A stretch of DNA of 64,000 bases from positions 248,001-312,000 of the forward strand of contig JBBPIJ010000001.1 in assembly GCA_038040395.1 (NCBI GenBank), in the 5' to 3' direction. The position numbers and the translations under genes are program-made. Positions 1 to 7,328 of the stretch are shown piece by piece (the stretch's first letter is position 1; the number at the start of each line of letters is the position of its first letter). The stretch comes from VAXT01 sp038040395. GTDB taxonomy: Bacteria; Actinomycetota; Thermoleophilia; Gaiellales; Gaiellaceae. The notes under the pieces were generated by a model. The model saw only the letters and a list, made by a program, of their open reading frames with translations. It ran no database searches and was not told where the DNA came from.

Positions 1-246
1 GGCCTCAAGCCCGAGGAGGTAGACGAGGACGTCCTCGCCGTATACCTCTACGCTCCCGACATGCCCGACCCGGACCTCGTGATCCGGACGTCCGGCGAGC
101 TGCGGATCTCGAACTTCCTGCTCTGGCAGCTCGCGTACGCCGAGCTCGCCTTCGTCGACACGCTCTGGCCCGACTTCGGCGAGGACGACCTGCGAAGGGG
201 CGTCGCCGAGTACGCCGGCCGCCGCCGTCGGTTCGGCGGCCGATGA
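1..246 (+). CDS. uppS: Undecaprenyl diphosphate synthase, C-terminal part (5' end outside window)
   Basis: This is the last 81 residues of a cis-prenyltransferase, which makes the C55 undecaprenyl diphosphate lipid carrier for cell-wall synthesis. The reading frame is open from base 1. It contains the family signature for binding the IPP diphosphate, PDPDLVIRTSGELRISNFLLW in substance (residues about 22-42 of the fragment), followed by the usual WPDFGEDDL segment. The stop overlaps the cdsA start as ATGA, so the two genes are translationally coupled. The uppS-cdsA-dxr-rseP-ispG order is the common bacterial isoprenoid/envelope cluster. The start lies beyond the window. Confidence 0.95.
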   Translation, partial: GLKPEEVDEDVLAVYLYAPDMPDPDLVIRTSGELRISNFLLWQLAYAELAFVDTLWPDFGEDDLRRGVAEYAGRRRRFGGR

Positions 247-1046
247 ACATCAGCGCCTTCTGGTCGCGAATCGCCATCTCCGCGGCGGGCATCCCCGCGG
301 TGCTCTGGCTCGTGTACCTCGGAGGCTGGTCGATGTTCGCGCTCGCCGCGGTGGCCGCGATCGTCGGCCTGCACGAGCTGTATTGGATGACGCGGACCCT
401 GCGGCCGGTCGTGCTCGCGGGTTACCTGGGAGCACTCGGGGCTCTGCTCGGCGCCACGATGGGCGGGCCGAGCTGGGCGCTCGCCGGCTTCATGAGCACG
501 TTGGCTCTCGCTTTCATCTTCAAGGGGGTCGCCGGTACACGACAGTCGACGACCGTGTCGGTCGCGGTGACGCTGCTCGGTGCGGGCTGGATCGGCCTCG
601 GACTGGCGCACGCCGTGCTCTTGCGCGACCTGGATCAGCACGCGCTCCTCGCGGCCTACGCGGTGCTGCTCGCGGTCTGGGCTGGGGACGCTGCGGCCTA
701 CGCAATCGGGATTCTCTTCGGGAGGCACAAGCTCGCGCCTCTGGTCTCTCCGGGCAAGACCTGGGAAGGCCTCATCGCGGGGACTGCAGCGACGATCGCC
801 GTCACCTTCATCGCGCTGTACAAGCAACATTTCCTGTCGATCCCGGAGTCGCTCGTGCTCGGCGTCGCGATCGCAGTTGCTGCACCGCTCGGCGACCTGT
901 TCGAGTCCGCGATCAAGCGCGACATGGACGTGAAGGACTCGAGTCGGCTCCTGGCGGGGCATGGGGGCCTCCTCGACCGCCTGGATGCCCTGCTCTTCTC
1001 CTGGGTCGCCGCCTACTACGTCATCGCCGCCTTCGGCCAAGCCTAA
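243..1046 (+). CDS. cdsA: Phosphatidate cytidylyltransferase (CDP-diacylglycerol synthase)
   Basis: The 267-residue protein converts phosphatidic acid and CTP to CDP-diacylglycerol, the precursor of bacterial phospholipids, in the cytoplasmic membrane. It is strongly hydrophobic with about seven to eight predicted membrane segments. The C-terminal CdsA signature is present (SAIKRDMDVKDSS, then GHGGLLDRLD). Length fits the family. The ATG overlaps the uppS stop by four bases, which fixes the start. The product feeds enzymes such as the CDP-alcohol transferase encoded at 10465. Confidence 0.96.
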   Translation: MNISAFWSRIAISAAGIPAVLWLVYLGGWSMFALAAVAAIVGLHELYWMTRTLRPVVLAGYLGALGALLGATMGGPSWALAGFMSTLALAFIFKGVAGTRQSTTVSVAVTLLGAGWIGLGLAHAVLLRDLDQHALLAAYAVLLAVWAGDAAAYAIGILFGRHKLAPLVSPGKTWEGLIAGTAATIAVTFIALYKQHFLSIPESLVLGVAIAVAAPLGDLFESAIKRDMDVKDSSRLLAGHGGLLDRLDALLFSWVAAYYVIAAFGQA

Positions 1047-1073
1047 TCGCGGCAGTTCCTCACAGATCCTTAA

Positions 1074-1138
1074 CGGGGTCTGACCCCGAAACCTTTACAG
1101 GGTCTGACCCGGTTAACGTTTACAGGGTCTGACCCTGT
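1074..1138. repeat. Three copies of a palindromic GGGTC-T-GACCC motif
   Basis: The 116-base gap between cdsA and dxr holds three palindromes built on GGGTCTGACCC: 1074-1088 (CGGGGTC/GACCCCG, perfect), 1100-1110, and 1122-1138 (ACAGGGTC/GACCCTGT, perfect 8-base arms). Each is centred on a T, and they are separated by related TTTACA/TTAAC spacers. This looks like a REP-type element or a tandem operator. Each arm could form a short hairpin and weaken read-through from cdsA. No gene is seen in this gap. Confidence 0.8.
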
Positions 1139-1162
1139 TAAGGGGCCCGTACACTTTTCGGC

Positions 1163-2245
1163 GTGAAGCGGATAGCCGTCCTCGGCGCGACCGGTTCGAT
1201 CGGGCGCCAGGCACTCCAGATCATCGACGCCCACCCCGAGCTCGAGGCGTGTGCGCTTGCCTCGGGATCGAACGAGCTCGACGCGCTGGCCGCAGATCGC
1301 GGGGTGCAGCACACGCAAGTCAGCGGCGATCTGGCCGCGCTCCTGGACGAGTCCGAGCCCGATGTCGTGCTGAACGCCGTCGTCGGCTTCGCCGGCCTGC
1401 CGGCGACGATCTGGGCGCTCGAGCGCGGAGTGACCCTCGCCCTCGCGAACAAGGAGAGCCTCGTTGCAGCGGGTGAGCTCGCTCTCGCGGCCCGGGAGCG
1501 GGGTGGAGGCCTCTTGCTGCCGGTCGACAGCGAGCACTCGGCCCTCTTCCAGTTGCTCGAGGGACGCGCTCCGGAGACAGTCGGCTCGATCGTGCTGACG
1601 GCGTCGGGCGGCCCGTTCCGGGGCCGGACGCGCGCAGATCTCCAGAGCGTCACGCGCGCCGACGCGCTCGCGCACCCGACCTGGCAGATGGGCCCGAAGA
1701 TCACCGTCGACTCCGCAAGCCTCGCCAACAAGGGCCTCGAGCTGATCGAAGCGCACTTCCTCTTCGCTCAGCCGTACGATCGGATCGACGTCGTCGTTCA
1801 CCCGAACTCGGTCGTGCACGCGATCGCCCGGTTGAGAGACGGCTCCGCCCTCGCGCATCTCGGCTACCCCGACATGCGCGTACCCATCTCGTTCGCTCTC
1901 ACGTACCCGGAGCGCACAGCGACGCCCGTCGAGCCGCTCGACTTCTCGGAGGGATTGTCCCTCGAGTTCGAGCCGCCCGACCTCGAGACGTTTCCGCTGC
2001 TCGCGCTGGCGCGGCGGGCCGGAGAGTCCGGAGGCACCTACCCCTGCGCGTACAACGCGGCGAACGAGATCGCCGTGGGGGCATTCCTCGCGGGCCGGAT
2101 CCCGTTCCTCGGTCTGGCCGACGTTGTCGAGGAAACCCTTGGCGCGGTGGATGGGGCAGCGGCCGCCGATCTGGACGAGCTCGCGGAGGCGGACGCCGCA
2201 GCCCGCCGCCTGGCCGAGCGCGCCGCCGGAGCCGTGGTCACGTGA
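1163..2245 (+). CDS. dxr: 1-deoxy-D-xylulose 5-phosphate reductoisomerase
   Basis: Dxr catalyses the NADPH-dependent conversion of DXP to 2-C-methyl-D-erythritol 4-phosphate, the committed step of the MEP isoprenoid pathway. The 360-residue protein begins with the NADPH-binding motif VLGATGSIGRQAL. It has the LANKESLV stretch, the metal/substrate segment PVDSEHSAL, and KITVDSASLANKGLE with HPNSVVHA further on, all typical of the family. The start is GTG at 1163 after the palindromic repeat. The end overlaps rseP by four bases (GTGA). ispG two genes downstream acts later in the same pathway. Confidence 0.97.
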   Translation: MKRIAVLGATGSIGRQALQIIDAHPELEACALASGSNELDALAADRGVQHTQVSGDLAALLDESEPDVVLNAVVGFAGLPATIWALERGVTLALANKESLVAAGELALAARERGGGLLLPVDSEHSALFQLLEGRAPETVGSIVLTASGGPFRGRTRADLQSVTRADALAHPTWQMGPKITVDSASLANKGLELIEAHFLFAQPYDRIDVVVHPNSVVHAIARLRDGSALAHLGYPDMRVPISFALTYPERTATPVEPLDFSEGLSLEFEPPDLETFPLLALARRAGESGGTYPCAYNAANEIAVGAFLAGRIPFLGLADVVEETLGAVDGAAAADLDELAEADAAARRLAERAAGAVVT

Positions 2246-3456
2246 GCATCTTCATCGGAATCCTCGGCCTTGGGCTCCTCGTCTTCGTCCACGAGGCAGG
2301 CCATTTCGTCACGGCGCGCGCGGTCGGCATGAGCCCGCGAAAGTTCTACATCGGCTTCCCGCCGGCCCTCGTCCGCGTTCGCCGAAAGGGGATCGAGTAC
2401 GGGATCGGCACGATTCCGCTCGGTGGGTACGTGAAGATCCCCGGGATGCATCGGCCCGCCCCGTCCGATCTCGACGGGTACTTCGGGCGCGCGCTCGAGG
2501 AGGAACCCCAGCTCCTGTCGCCTCTCGAGCACATCAAGCGAGGGCTCGCAGAGGGCGACATGGACGGCGCGCGGACGCTGTTGGACGAGCTCGAGCAGGC
2601 CATGGCGTCCTCCGATCTGAGCGCTCCGGCCAAGAAGGCCGCCCGGAAGGGCCTGGCAGAGCTCAGGGACGGTCTCGGCGGCGATGCGTACTGGCGCCAG
2701 CGCACCTGGAAGAAGGTCGCCGTCATCTTCGCGGGGCCGGGGACGAACCTCCTCTTCGCGATCGTTCTGTTCTTCCTGCTCTTCCTCTTCGTCGGCGGGA
2801 AGGCGACCCGCACGATCGAAGAGGTCGAACGAGGAATGCCGGCGGAGGCGGTCGGCCTCCGGCCCGGAGACAAAATCCTGGCCATCAACGGACGGCACGT
2901 GAAGCCCGACAGGATCTCCCGGGCGATCACGAGCTCCAACGGGCGGCCGCTGACGATCACCGTGCGTCGCGACGGGCCCCAGCCCGTCACCATCGGACCG
3001 GTCACCCCGAAGGTCGTCGACGGTGCCTATCGCCTTGGGTTCCGGCTGGAAGCCAAGCCTCTGGGGCCGGCCGGGTCGTTTTCGCAGTCCCTACGACTGA
3101 CCGGGACGGTCACGAAGGAGATCGGCGCCTCGCTGGGGCGGCTCGTGCGAGGGAACAAGAAGGAGGTATCGAGCCCCGTCGGCATCGTCGAAGGCTCGTC
3201 GCAGGCGATCGAGCGGGGGTTCGAGACGTACCTGTGGGTGCTCGGGCTCCTCAGCCTCTCCCTGGCGCTCCTCAACCTCTTGCCGCTACTCCCGCTAGAC
3301 GGGGGCCACATCGCCTTCTCGATCATCGAGGGGGTCCGGGGCCGCGCGGTCGGCCGCGAGGTATACGAGCGGGTTTCCGCCGTTGGCATCGCACTCGTCC
3401 TCCTACTCTTCTTCATCGGGCTCTCGAACGACGTCGGGCGAATCGGGGGGAACTAA
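2242..3456 (+). CDS. rseP: RseP-like site-2 zinc metalloprotease
   Basis: This 404-residue membrane protease belongs to family M50, which cuts transmembrane substrates such as anti-sigma factors and signal-peptide remnants. The HExxH zinc motif (VFVHEAGH) sits in the first membrane segment at about residues 14-21. A PDZ domain with GLRPGDKILAINGR follows around residues 205-270. The second catalytic motif LPLDGGH is near residue 350. A roughly 75-residue acidic, helical stretch between the first segment and the second membrane helix is longer than in E. coli RseP. GTG start, coupled to dxr by four bases. Confidence 0.95.
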   Translation: MSIFIGILGLGLLVFVHEAGHFVTARAVGMSPRKFYIGFPPALVRVRRKGIEYGIGTIPLGGYVKIPGMHRPAPSDLDGYFGRALEEEPQLLSPLEHIKRGLAEGDMDGARTLLDELEQAMASSDLSAPAKKAARKGLAELRDGLGGDAYWRQRTWKKVAVIFAGPGTNLLFAIVLFFLLFLFVGGKATRTIEEVERGMPAEAVGLRPGDKILAINGRHVKPDRISRAITSSNGRPLTITVRRDGPQPVTIGPVTPKVVDGAYRLGFRLEAKPLGPAGSFSQSLRLTGTVTKEIGASLGRLVRGNKKEVSSPVGIVEGSSQAIERGFETYLWVLGLLSLSLALLNLLPLLPLDGGHIAFSIIEGVRGRAVGREVYERVSAVGIALVLLLFFIGLSNDVGRIGGN

Positions 3457-3655
3457 GTGCCCCTCCCAGCAATACAAAACGGTCATACCGGCAAAGCCGG
3501 CACGACCTCCTATGGTCGGCATCGCAAGCGATGCCTTGGTGCCGGCCCCTGGCCCGCGATCACGCGGCGCCAGCAAGCCTTGGCCGCGGTCGAGTGCGGC
3601 CTCTGGCTTGGTGCTCGCGACCCAGAGACTCGGCGGCATTACTGGAAGGGGCACT
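3456..3655. repeat. MITE-like 200-bp element with 18-bp terminal inverted repeats
   Basis: The whole gap between rseP and ispG is bounded by imperfect 18-base inverted repeats (3456-3473 and 3638-3655; 16 of 18 match, AGTGCCCCTYCCAGYAAT). Inside are further perfect palindromes: CCGGC/GCCGG at 3488-3500, GGCATCGC/GCGATGCC at 3518-3535, and GCCGGCAC (3496-3503) pairing with GTGCCGGC (3539-3546). No coding frame of its own is convincing. The right arm supplies the GGAAGGGG ribosome site of ispG. It could be a non-autonomous transposable element or a folded intercistronic RNA. Confidence 0.7.
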
Positions 3656-3656
3656 A

Positions 3657-4790
3657 GTGGCCAGCGCGAGGTCGATCAAGGTCGGAAACGTCGAGATCGG
3701 AGGCGGCGCTCCGGTCGTCATCCAGTCGATGACCCTCACTCCGACGCGCGACGTTCCGGCGACCACCGCGCAGATCGCAGCGCTCGCCTCGGCCGGCTGC
3801 GAGGTCGTGCGCTGCGCCGTGCCGAAGATCGAGGACGCTGAGGCGCTGCACAAGATCGTGCGGCTCTCGCCGATCCCGGTGATCGCGGACATCCATTTCA
3901 ACGCGAGCCTGGCGCTCCGGGCAATCGACGCGGGCGTCGCGGCCGTGCGGATCAACCCCGGCAACATCGGCGGCCCGGACAAGGTCGAGCAGGTCGTTGA
4001 GGCTGCGCGCGGCGCGGGCATACCGATGCGGATCGGCGCGAACTCCGGCTCGCTGCCCAAGCATCTCCACGAGCTGGCGCAACAGGACCAGGCCGAGGCG
4101 CTCGTCGCCGCGGCGATGGAGGAGGTCGAGCTCCTCGAGGGTCTCGACTTCCACGACTTCAAGATCTCGGTCAAGTCGACGCACGTGCCGACGATGATCC
4201 GCGCCTATCGCCTGCTGTCGGAGCGCGTCCCGTACCCGCTCCATCTCGGCGTCACCGAGGCGGGAACCGCCTTTTCCGGCTCGATCAAGAGCGCGATCGG
4301 CATCGGCGCGCTGCTCGCGGACGGGATCGGCGACACCCTGCGCGTCTCGTTGACGGCGGACCCGGTGAAGGAGATCGAAGTCGCCTGGGAGATTCTCAAG
4401 GCGCTGGGCCTGCGCGAACGGGGGCCGATCATGATCGCCTGCCCGTCGTGTGGGCGCGACAACGTCGGCGTCGAGAACCTCGCGGTCGAGGTCGAGGGTC
4501 GGCTGAAGGCGTATCCGCAGGCCTTCGAGATCGCGGTCATGGGCTGCGCGGTCAACGGCCCGGGGGAAGCCGGTGACGCGGACTTCGGCATCGCCGGCGG
4601 TCGCGAGGTCGGCTTCATCTACGCGCACGGCCGTGTTCTGAAGAAGGTGCCTTCGGAGGGCCTCGTCGACGAGCTCTTCCGCGAGATCGACGGCTGGATC
4701 GCGGATGGCATGCGCCGGCCGAAGCGGTTGAAGATGGCGAAGCCCGCCGCGCTCGCGATGGCCGAGGCTTCCGAGATTCCGCTCGACTAG
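3657..4790 (+). CDS. ispG: 4-hydroxy-3-methylbut-2-en-1-yl diphosphate synthase (IspG/GcpE)
   Basis: IspG is a [4Fe-4S] enzyme that turns MEcPP into HMBPP in the MEP pathway. The 377-residue protein starts VASARSIKVGNVEIGG and contains PVVIQSMT, an ADIHFN strand, INPGNIG and NSGSLPKH of the TIM-barrel domain. The C-terminal cluster domain has the iron-sulfur cysteines in ACPSCGR and later VMGCAVNGPGE. The start is the GTG at 3657; upstream in-frame sequence lies inside the palindromic element and does not look coding. GGAAGGGG sits seven bases before it. Confidence 0.96.
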   Translation: MASARSIKVGNVEIGGGAPVVIQSMTLTPTRDVPATTAQIAALASAGCEVVRCAVPKIEDAEALHKIVRLSPIPVIADIHFNASLALRAIDAGVAAVRINPGNIGGPDKVEQVVEAARGAGIPMRIGANSGSLPKHLHELAQQDQAEALVAAAMEEVELLEGLDFHDFKISVKSTHVPTMIRAYRLLSERVPYPLHLGVTEAGTAFSGSIKSAIGIGALLADGIGDTLRVSLTADPVKEIEVAWEILKALGLRERGPIMIACPSCGRDNVGVENLAVEVEGRLKAYPQAFEIAVMGCAVNGPGEAGDADFGIAGGREVGFIYAHGRVLKKVPSEGLVDELFREIDGWIADGMRRPKRLKMAKPAALAMAEASEIPLD

Positions 4791-4799
4791 TCTTGGAGG

Positions 4800-6458
4800 A
4801 TGGTGCGGCGGGCATCCCAGCTCTTCTTTCCGACCCTGCGCGAGGACCCTGCGGACGCCGAGGCCGTCAGCCACAAGCTGCTCGTCCGGGGCGCGTTCAT
4901 CCGCCAGGTGAGTGCCGGCCTCTGGACGTTCCTCCCCCTCGGCTGGCGCGTTCACGAGAAGATCGCCCAGATCATCCGAGAGGAGATGGACGCGATCGGC
5001 GCGCAGGAGATGCTGATGCCGGTACTGACCCCCGCCGAGCTGTGGCGGGCGACGGGGCGCTACGACTTTCCGGAGGTCTTCAAGCTCCGTGACCGAAACG
5101 ACCGCGAGTTCGTGCTGCCGATGACGCACGAGGAGACGGTCGCGTTCCACGCCCGCGAGATCCAGTCGTACCGCGACCTTCCGCAGATGCTCTACCACTT
5201 CCAGACGAAGGACCGCGACGAGCCGCGTCCGCGCGCCGGGCTCATCCGCGTTCGCGAGTTCATCATGAAGGACTCGTACTCGTTCGACCGCGACGAGGAG
5301 GGCCTCGACAAGAGCTTCCAGCTACACGCCGGCGCGTACGACCGCATCTTCGAGCGCTGCGAGCTCGAAGTGTTCCGCGTACAGGCTGAGTCCGGGATGA
5401 TGGGGGGAAGTGAGAGCTCGGACTACCTCGCCCCCTCCGAGTCGGGCGAGAACACACTCGTCCTCTGCGAGCGCGGCGACTACGCGGCCGATCTCGAGAT
5501 CGCTCGCGGGGTGCCTCGCGCCCCCGAGTTCCCGCCTTCGCTCGACGCGCCCGACGAGATCGAAACACCAGGCGCGAAGACGATCGAGGACGTCGCGCAG
5601 CTGCTCGGTATCGACGCGGCGGCGACGTCGAAGGCGATGCCGGTGGTGATGAACGGCAAGGTCGTCCTCGGTCTCGTGCGGGGCGACGATCGGCTGGACG
5701 AAGGCAAGCTGCTCGAGGCTCTCGGCCAGGCATTCCGGCCTGCGACCGAGGACGAGATCCGCGAGGCCTTCGGGGCGGACCCAGGCTCGATCGGGCCGGT
5801 GGGGGCGAAGGTCGAGGTCGTGGCCGACGAGGCTCTTCGCAAGGGCCAGTTCGTCACCGGCGCGAATCGCACCGGGCATCACCTGCGCGGCGTCGAGCAC
5901 GGGCGAGACTTCAAGGCGCGGTTTGCAAACATCCGTAAGGTGCGAGAGGGAGACACGTGCCCGAACTGTGGCGGCGCCCTGCGTCTACAAACCGCGATCG
6001 AGGTAGGACATATCTTCAAGCTCGAGACCCGTTACACCGAGCCGCTCGAGGCCACGTTCCTCGACGAGGACAGCACGGAGAAGCCTCTGATCATGGGCAG
6101 TTATGGAATCGGGCCCGCCCGGACGATGGCTGCGATCGTGGAGCAGCACCACGACGACGACGGCATCAAGTGGCCCAGCTCGGTTGCGCCGTACGACGTG
6201 CACCTGGTCGCCCTGCCCGGGCTCGAAGCCCAGGCGGACGAGGTAGCAGCGAAGCTCGAGGCGGCAGGAGACGACGTCCTGCTGGACGACCGTGACCGGC
6301 GCGCCGGCGAGAAGTTCGCCGACGCCGACCTGGTCGGGCTTCCGGTCCGCGTGACGGTCGGCAAGAAGACGCTCGACGACGGCGCAGTGGACGTCCGCTC
6401 CCGCGAGACCGGTGAGGAGAGCCGGGTGGCGATCGCCGAGCTGGAGAGCCTGCGCTGA
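4800..6458 (+). CDS. proS: Prolyl-tRNA synthetase
   Basis: ProS attaches proline to tRNA-Pro. The 552-residue protein is the bacterial class IIa form with an editing (INS) domain, seen at about residues 225-400 between motifs 2 and 3. Motif 2 is RVREFIMKDSYSF and motif 3 is GSYGIGPARTMAA. The C-terminal anticodon-binding domain begins near WPSSVAPYDVHL. The first ATG (4800) overlaps its GGAGGA, so the GTG three bases on is an equally possible start. Its cognate tRNA-Pro lies about 600 bases downstream. Confidence 0.96.
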   Translation: MVRRASQLFFPTLREDPADAEAVSHKLLVRGAFIRQVSAGLWTFLPLGWRVHEKIAQIIREEMDAIGAQEMLMPVLTPAELWRATGRYDFPEVFKLRDRNDREFVLPMTHEETVAFHAREIQSYRDLPQMLYHFQTKDRDEPRPRAGLIRVREFIMKDSYSFDRDEEGLDKSFQLHAGAYDRIFERCELEVFRVQAESGMMGGSESSDYLAPSESGENTLVLCERGDYAADLEIARGVPRAPEFPPSLDAPDEIETPGAKTIEDVAQLLGIDAAATSKAMPVVMNGKVVLGLVRGDDRLDEGKLLEALGQAFRPATEDEIREAFGADPGSIGPVGAKVEVVADEALRKGQFVTGANRTGHHLRGVEHGRDFKARFANIRKVREGDTCPNCGGALRLQTAIEVGHIFKLETRYTEPLEATFLDEDSTEKPLIMGSYGIGPARTMAAIVEQHHDDDGIKWPSSVAPYDVHLVALPGLEAQADEVAAKLEAAGDDVLLDDRDRRAGEKFADADLVGLPVRVTVGKKTLDDGAVDVRSRETGEESRVAIAELESLR

Positions 6459-6754
6459 TGGCCCGTCGGCGCCGCTTCAGCGAGGACCCGTTCGGAGAGA
6501 CGCTCGAGCGCTTGATGACCGAGAGCGGCAGCACGTACCGCGCGCTCGCGGCCAAGACGAAGCTCTCGGCCGGGTACCTGAATCATCTTGTGCACGGAAA
6601 CAGGCCCGTGCCGTCGAACGAGATCGTCCAGTCGCTCGCCGCAGCCCTGGATGTCGAGCCCGAGCACTTCCGCGAATACCGCCTGCGCGTGATCACGGAG
6701 CGCTTGGAGGAGATGCCCGATCTGATCGACCGCTTGTACAAGCGACTCGGCTAG
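6458..6754 (+). CDS. Small XRE-type helix-turn-helix regulator
   Basis: The 98-residue protein is a lone HTH_3/XRE-type DNA-binding domain. The five-helix pattern reads ESGSTYRALAAKTKLSAGYL, then NHLVHGNRPVPSNEIVQSLA and ALDVEPEHFREYR. A short charged helical tail follows. The ATG overlaps the last base of the proS stop, so it is co-transcribed with proS. Similar small HTH proteins in actinobacteria are uncharacterised. A 14-base perfect palindrome at 6911-6924 downstream could be a binding site, which is inference only. Confidence 0.8.
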   Translation: MARRRRFSEDPFGETLERLMTESGSTYRALAAKTKLSAGYLNHLVHGNRPVPSNEIVQSLAAALDVEPEHFREYRLRVITERLEEMPDLIDRLYKRLG

Positions 6755-6791
6755 CGCTAGGCAAGGGGCGCCGGCCGGAATAGCACATCAC

Positions 6792-6817
6792 GGTGTGAGC
6801 GATCCCTCGCTCGCACC
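6792..6817 (+). terminator. Hairpin after the proS-HTH operon
   Basis: GGTGTGAGCGA (6792-6802) and TCGCTCGCACC (6807-6817) form an 11-base stem with one mismatch and a four-base loop, 38 bases after the HTH stop. There is no U-tract, so it may be a transcript-end stabiliser and not a classical terminator. Confidence 0.5.
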
Positions 6818-6910
6818 GAGCAGGCCTTAGGCGCAGGGCAAAGCTCCAGCTGCGCGTGACCGCGACTGACGCACCCGGACGGACAGTCGTGAGGATGACC
6901 CGCCGCCTGA

Positions 6911-6924
6911 CGATCAGCTGATCG
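6911..6924. promoter_or_regulatory. 14-base perfect palindrome, possible operator
   Basis: CGATCAGCTGATCG is a perfect palindrome without a loop, so it fits a dimeric protein site better than an RNA hairpin. It lies just ahead of the tRNA-Pro leader (6935 onward) and after the HTH gene. Nothing else in 6818-6934 looks functional. Confidence 0.35.
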
Positions 6925-6960
6925 CAGGCTCTGAGCGCGACCGTTACTCTTGTCCCCCAA

Positions 6961-7002
6961 CGGGGCGTGGCGCAGCCTGGTTAGCGCGCTTGTCTGGGGG
7001 AC
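6961..7002 (+). pseudogene. Duplicated 5' part of the tRNA-Pro gene
   Basis: Bases 6935-7002 repeat the leader and first 42 bases of the tRNA-Pro gene that reappears at 7050-7104 and continues at 7205. The copy matches through the anticodon (CTGGGGGAC) and then diverges, so it cannot fold into a tRNA. The copies are 115 bases apart and the second ends exactly at the N-run. A mis-assembly at the scaffold join is the simplest explanation, though a genuine tandem remnant cannot be excluded. Confidence 0.7.
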
Positions 7003-7075
7003 CTGAGGCAGCGCTTGCGATGCCGCCTAGGAGGTCGCGCGGCCGCGACGCGCGACCGTTACTCTTGTCCCCCAA

Positions 7076-7250
7076 CGGGGCGTGGCGCAGCCTGGTTAGC
7101 GCGCNNNNNNNNNNNNNNNNNNNNNNNNNNNNNNNNNNNNNNNNNNNNNNNNNNNNNNNNNNNNNNNNNNNNNNNNNNNNNNNNNNNNNNNNNNNNNNNN
7201 NNNNTTGTCTGGGGGACAAGAGGTCCCCGGTTCAAATCCGGGCGCCCCGA
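7076..7250 (+). tRNA. tRNA-Pro (anticodon GGG), interrupted by a 100-N assembly gap
   Basis: The two flanks of the gap, 7076-7104 and 7205-7250, join into a complete 75-base tRNA. It has acceptor CGGGGCG/CGCCCCG, D-stem GCGC/GCGC, anticodon stem CTTGT/ACAAG with loop CTGGGGG (anticodon GGG), variable AGGTC, T-arm CCCGG-TTCAAAT-CCGGG and discriminator A. No base seems to be missing, so the true gap is probably zero in size. CCA is not encoded. The gene reads prolyl codons CCC/CCU and lies near proS. Confidence 0.9.
7105..7204. other. Scaffold gap (100 N)
   Basis: There are exactly 100 unknown bases, a conventional filler length in scaffolding. The gap splits the anticodon stem of the tRNA-Pro gene. 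Any reading frame crossing it is meaningless. Confidence 0.98.
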
Positions 7251-7254
7251 CTGC

Positions 7255-7278
7255 AAAGGCCCTGCTCACAGGGCCTTT
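7255..7278 (+). terminator. Terminator of the tRNA-Pro gene
   Basis: AAAGGCCCTG (7255-7264) and CAGGGCCTTT (7269-7278) make a perfect 10-base stem with a CTCA loop, five bases after the tRNA. The stem ends in TTT, consistent with factor-independent termination. Confidence 0.85.
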
Positions 7279-7328
7279 CTAATGTCGCTTGAGGACTCTT
7301 GTCCGATGGGCGTCGTACCGTCCGGCGC

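Noticed and set aside
48..1040. Long minus-strand ORF antisense to cdsA
   Set aside because: It has the Arg/Glu/His-rich composition of a GC-rich shadow frame and lies wholly opposite a well-supported gene.
2124..3656. N-terminal extension of the ispG frame
   Set aside because: The frame is open far upstream, but that part is Arg-rich shadow of rseP followed by the palindromic element; IspG begins at GTG 3657.
6961..7250. tRNA-associated integration site (att duplication)
   Set aside because: Integrative elements normally duplicate the 3' end of a tRNA gene; here the 5' half is duplicated next to an assembly gap, and no integrase is in the window.
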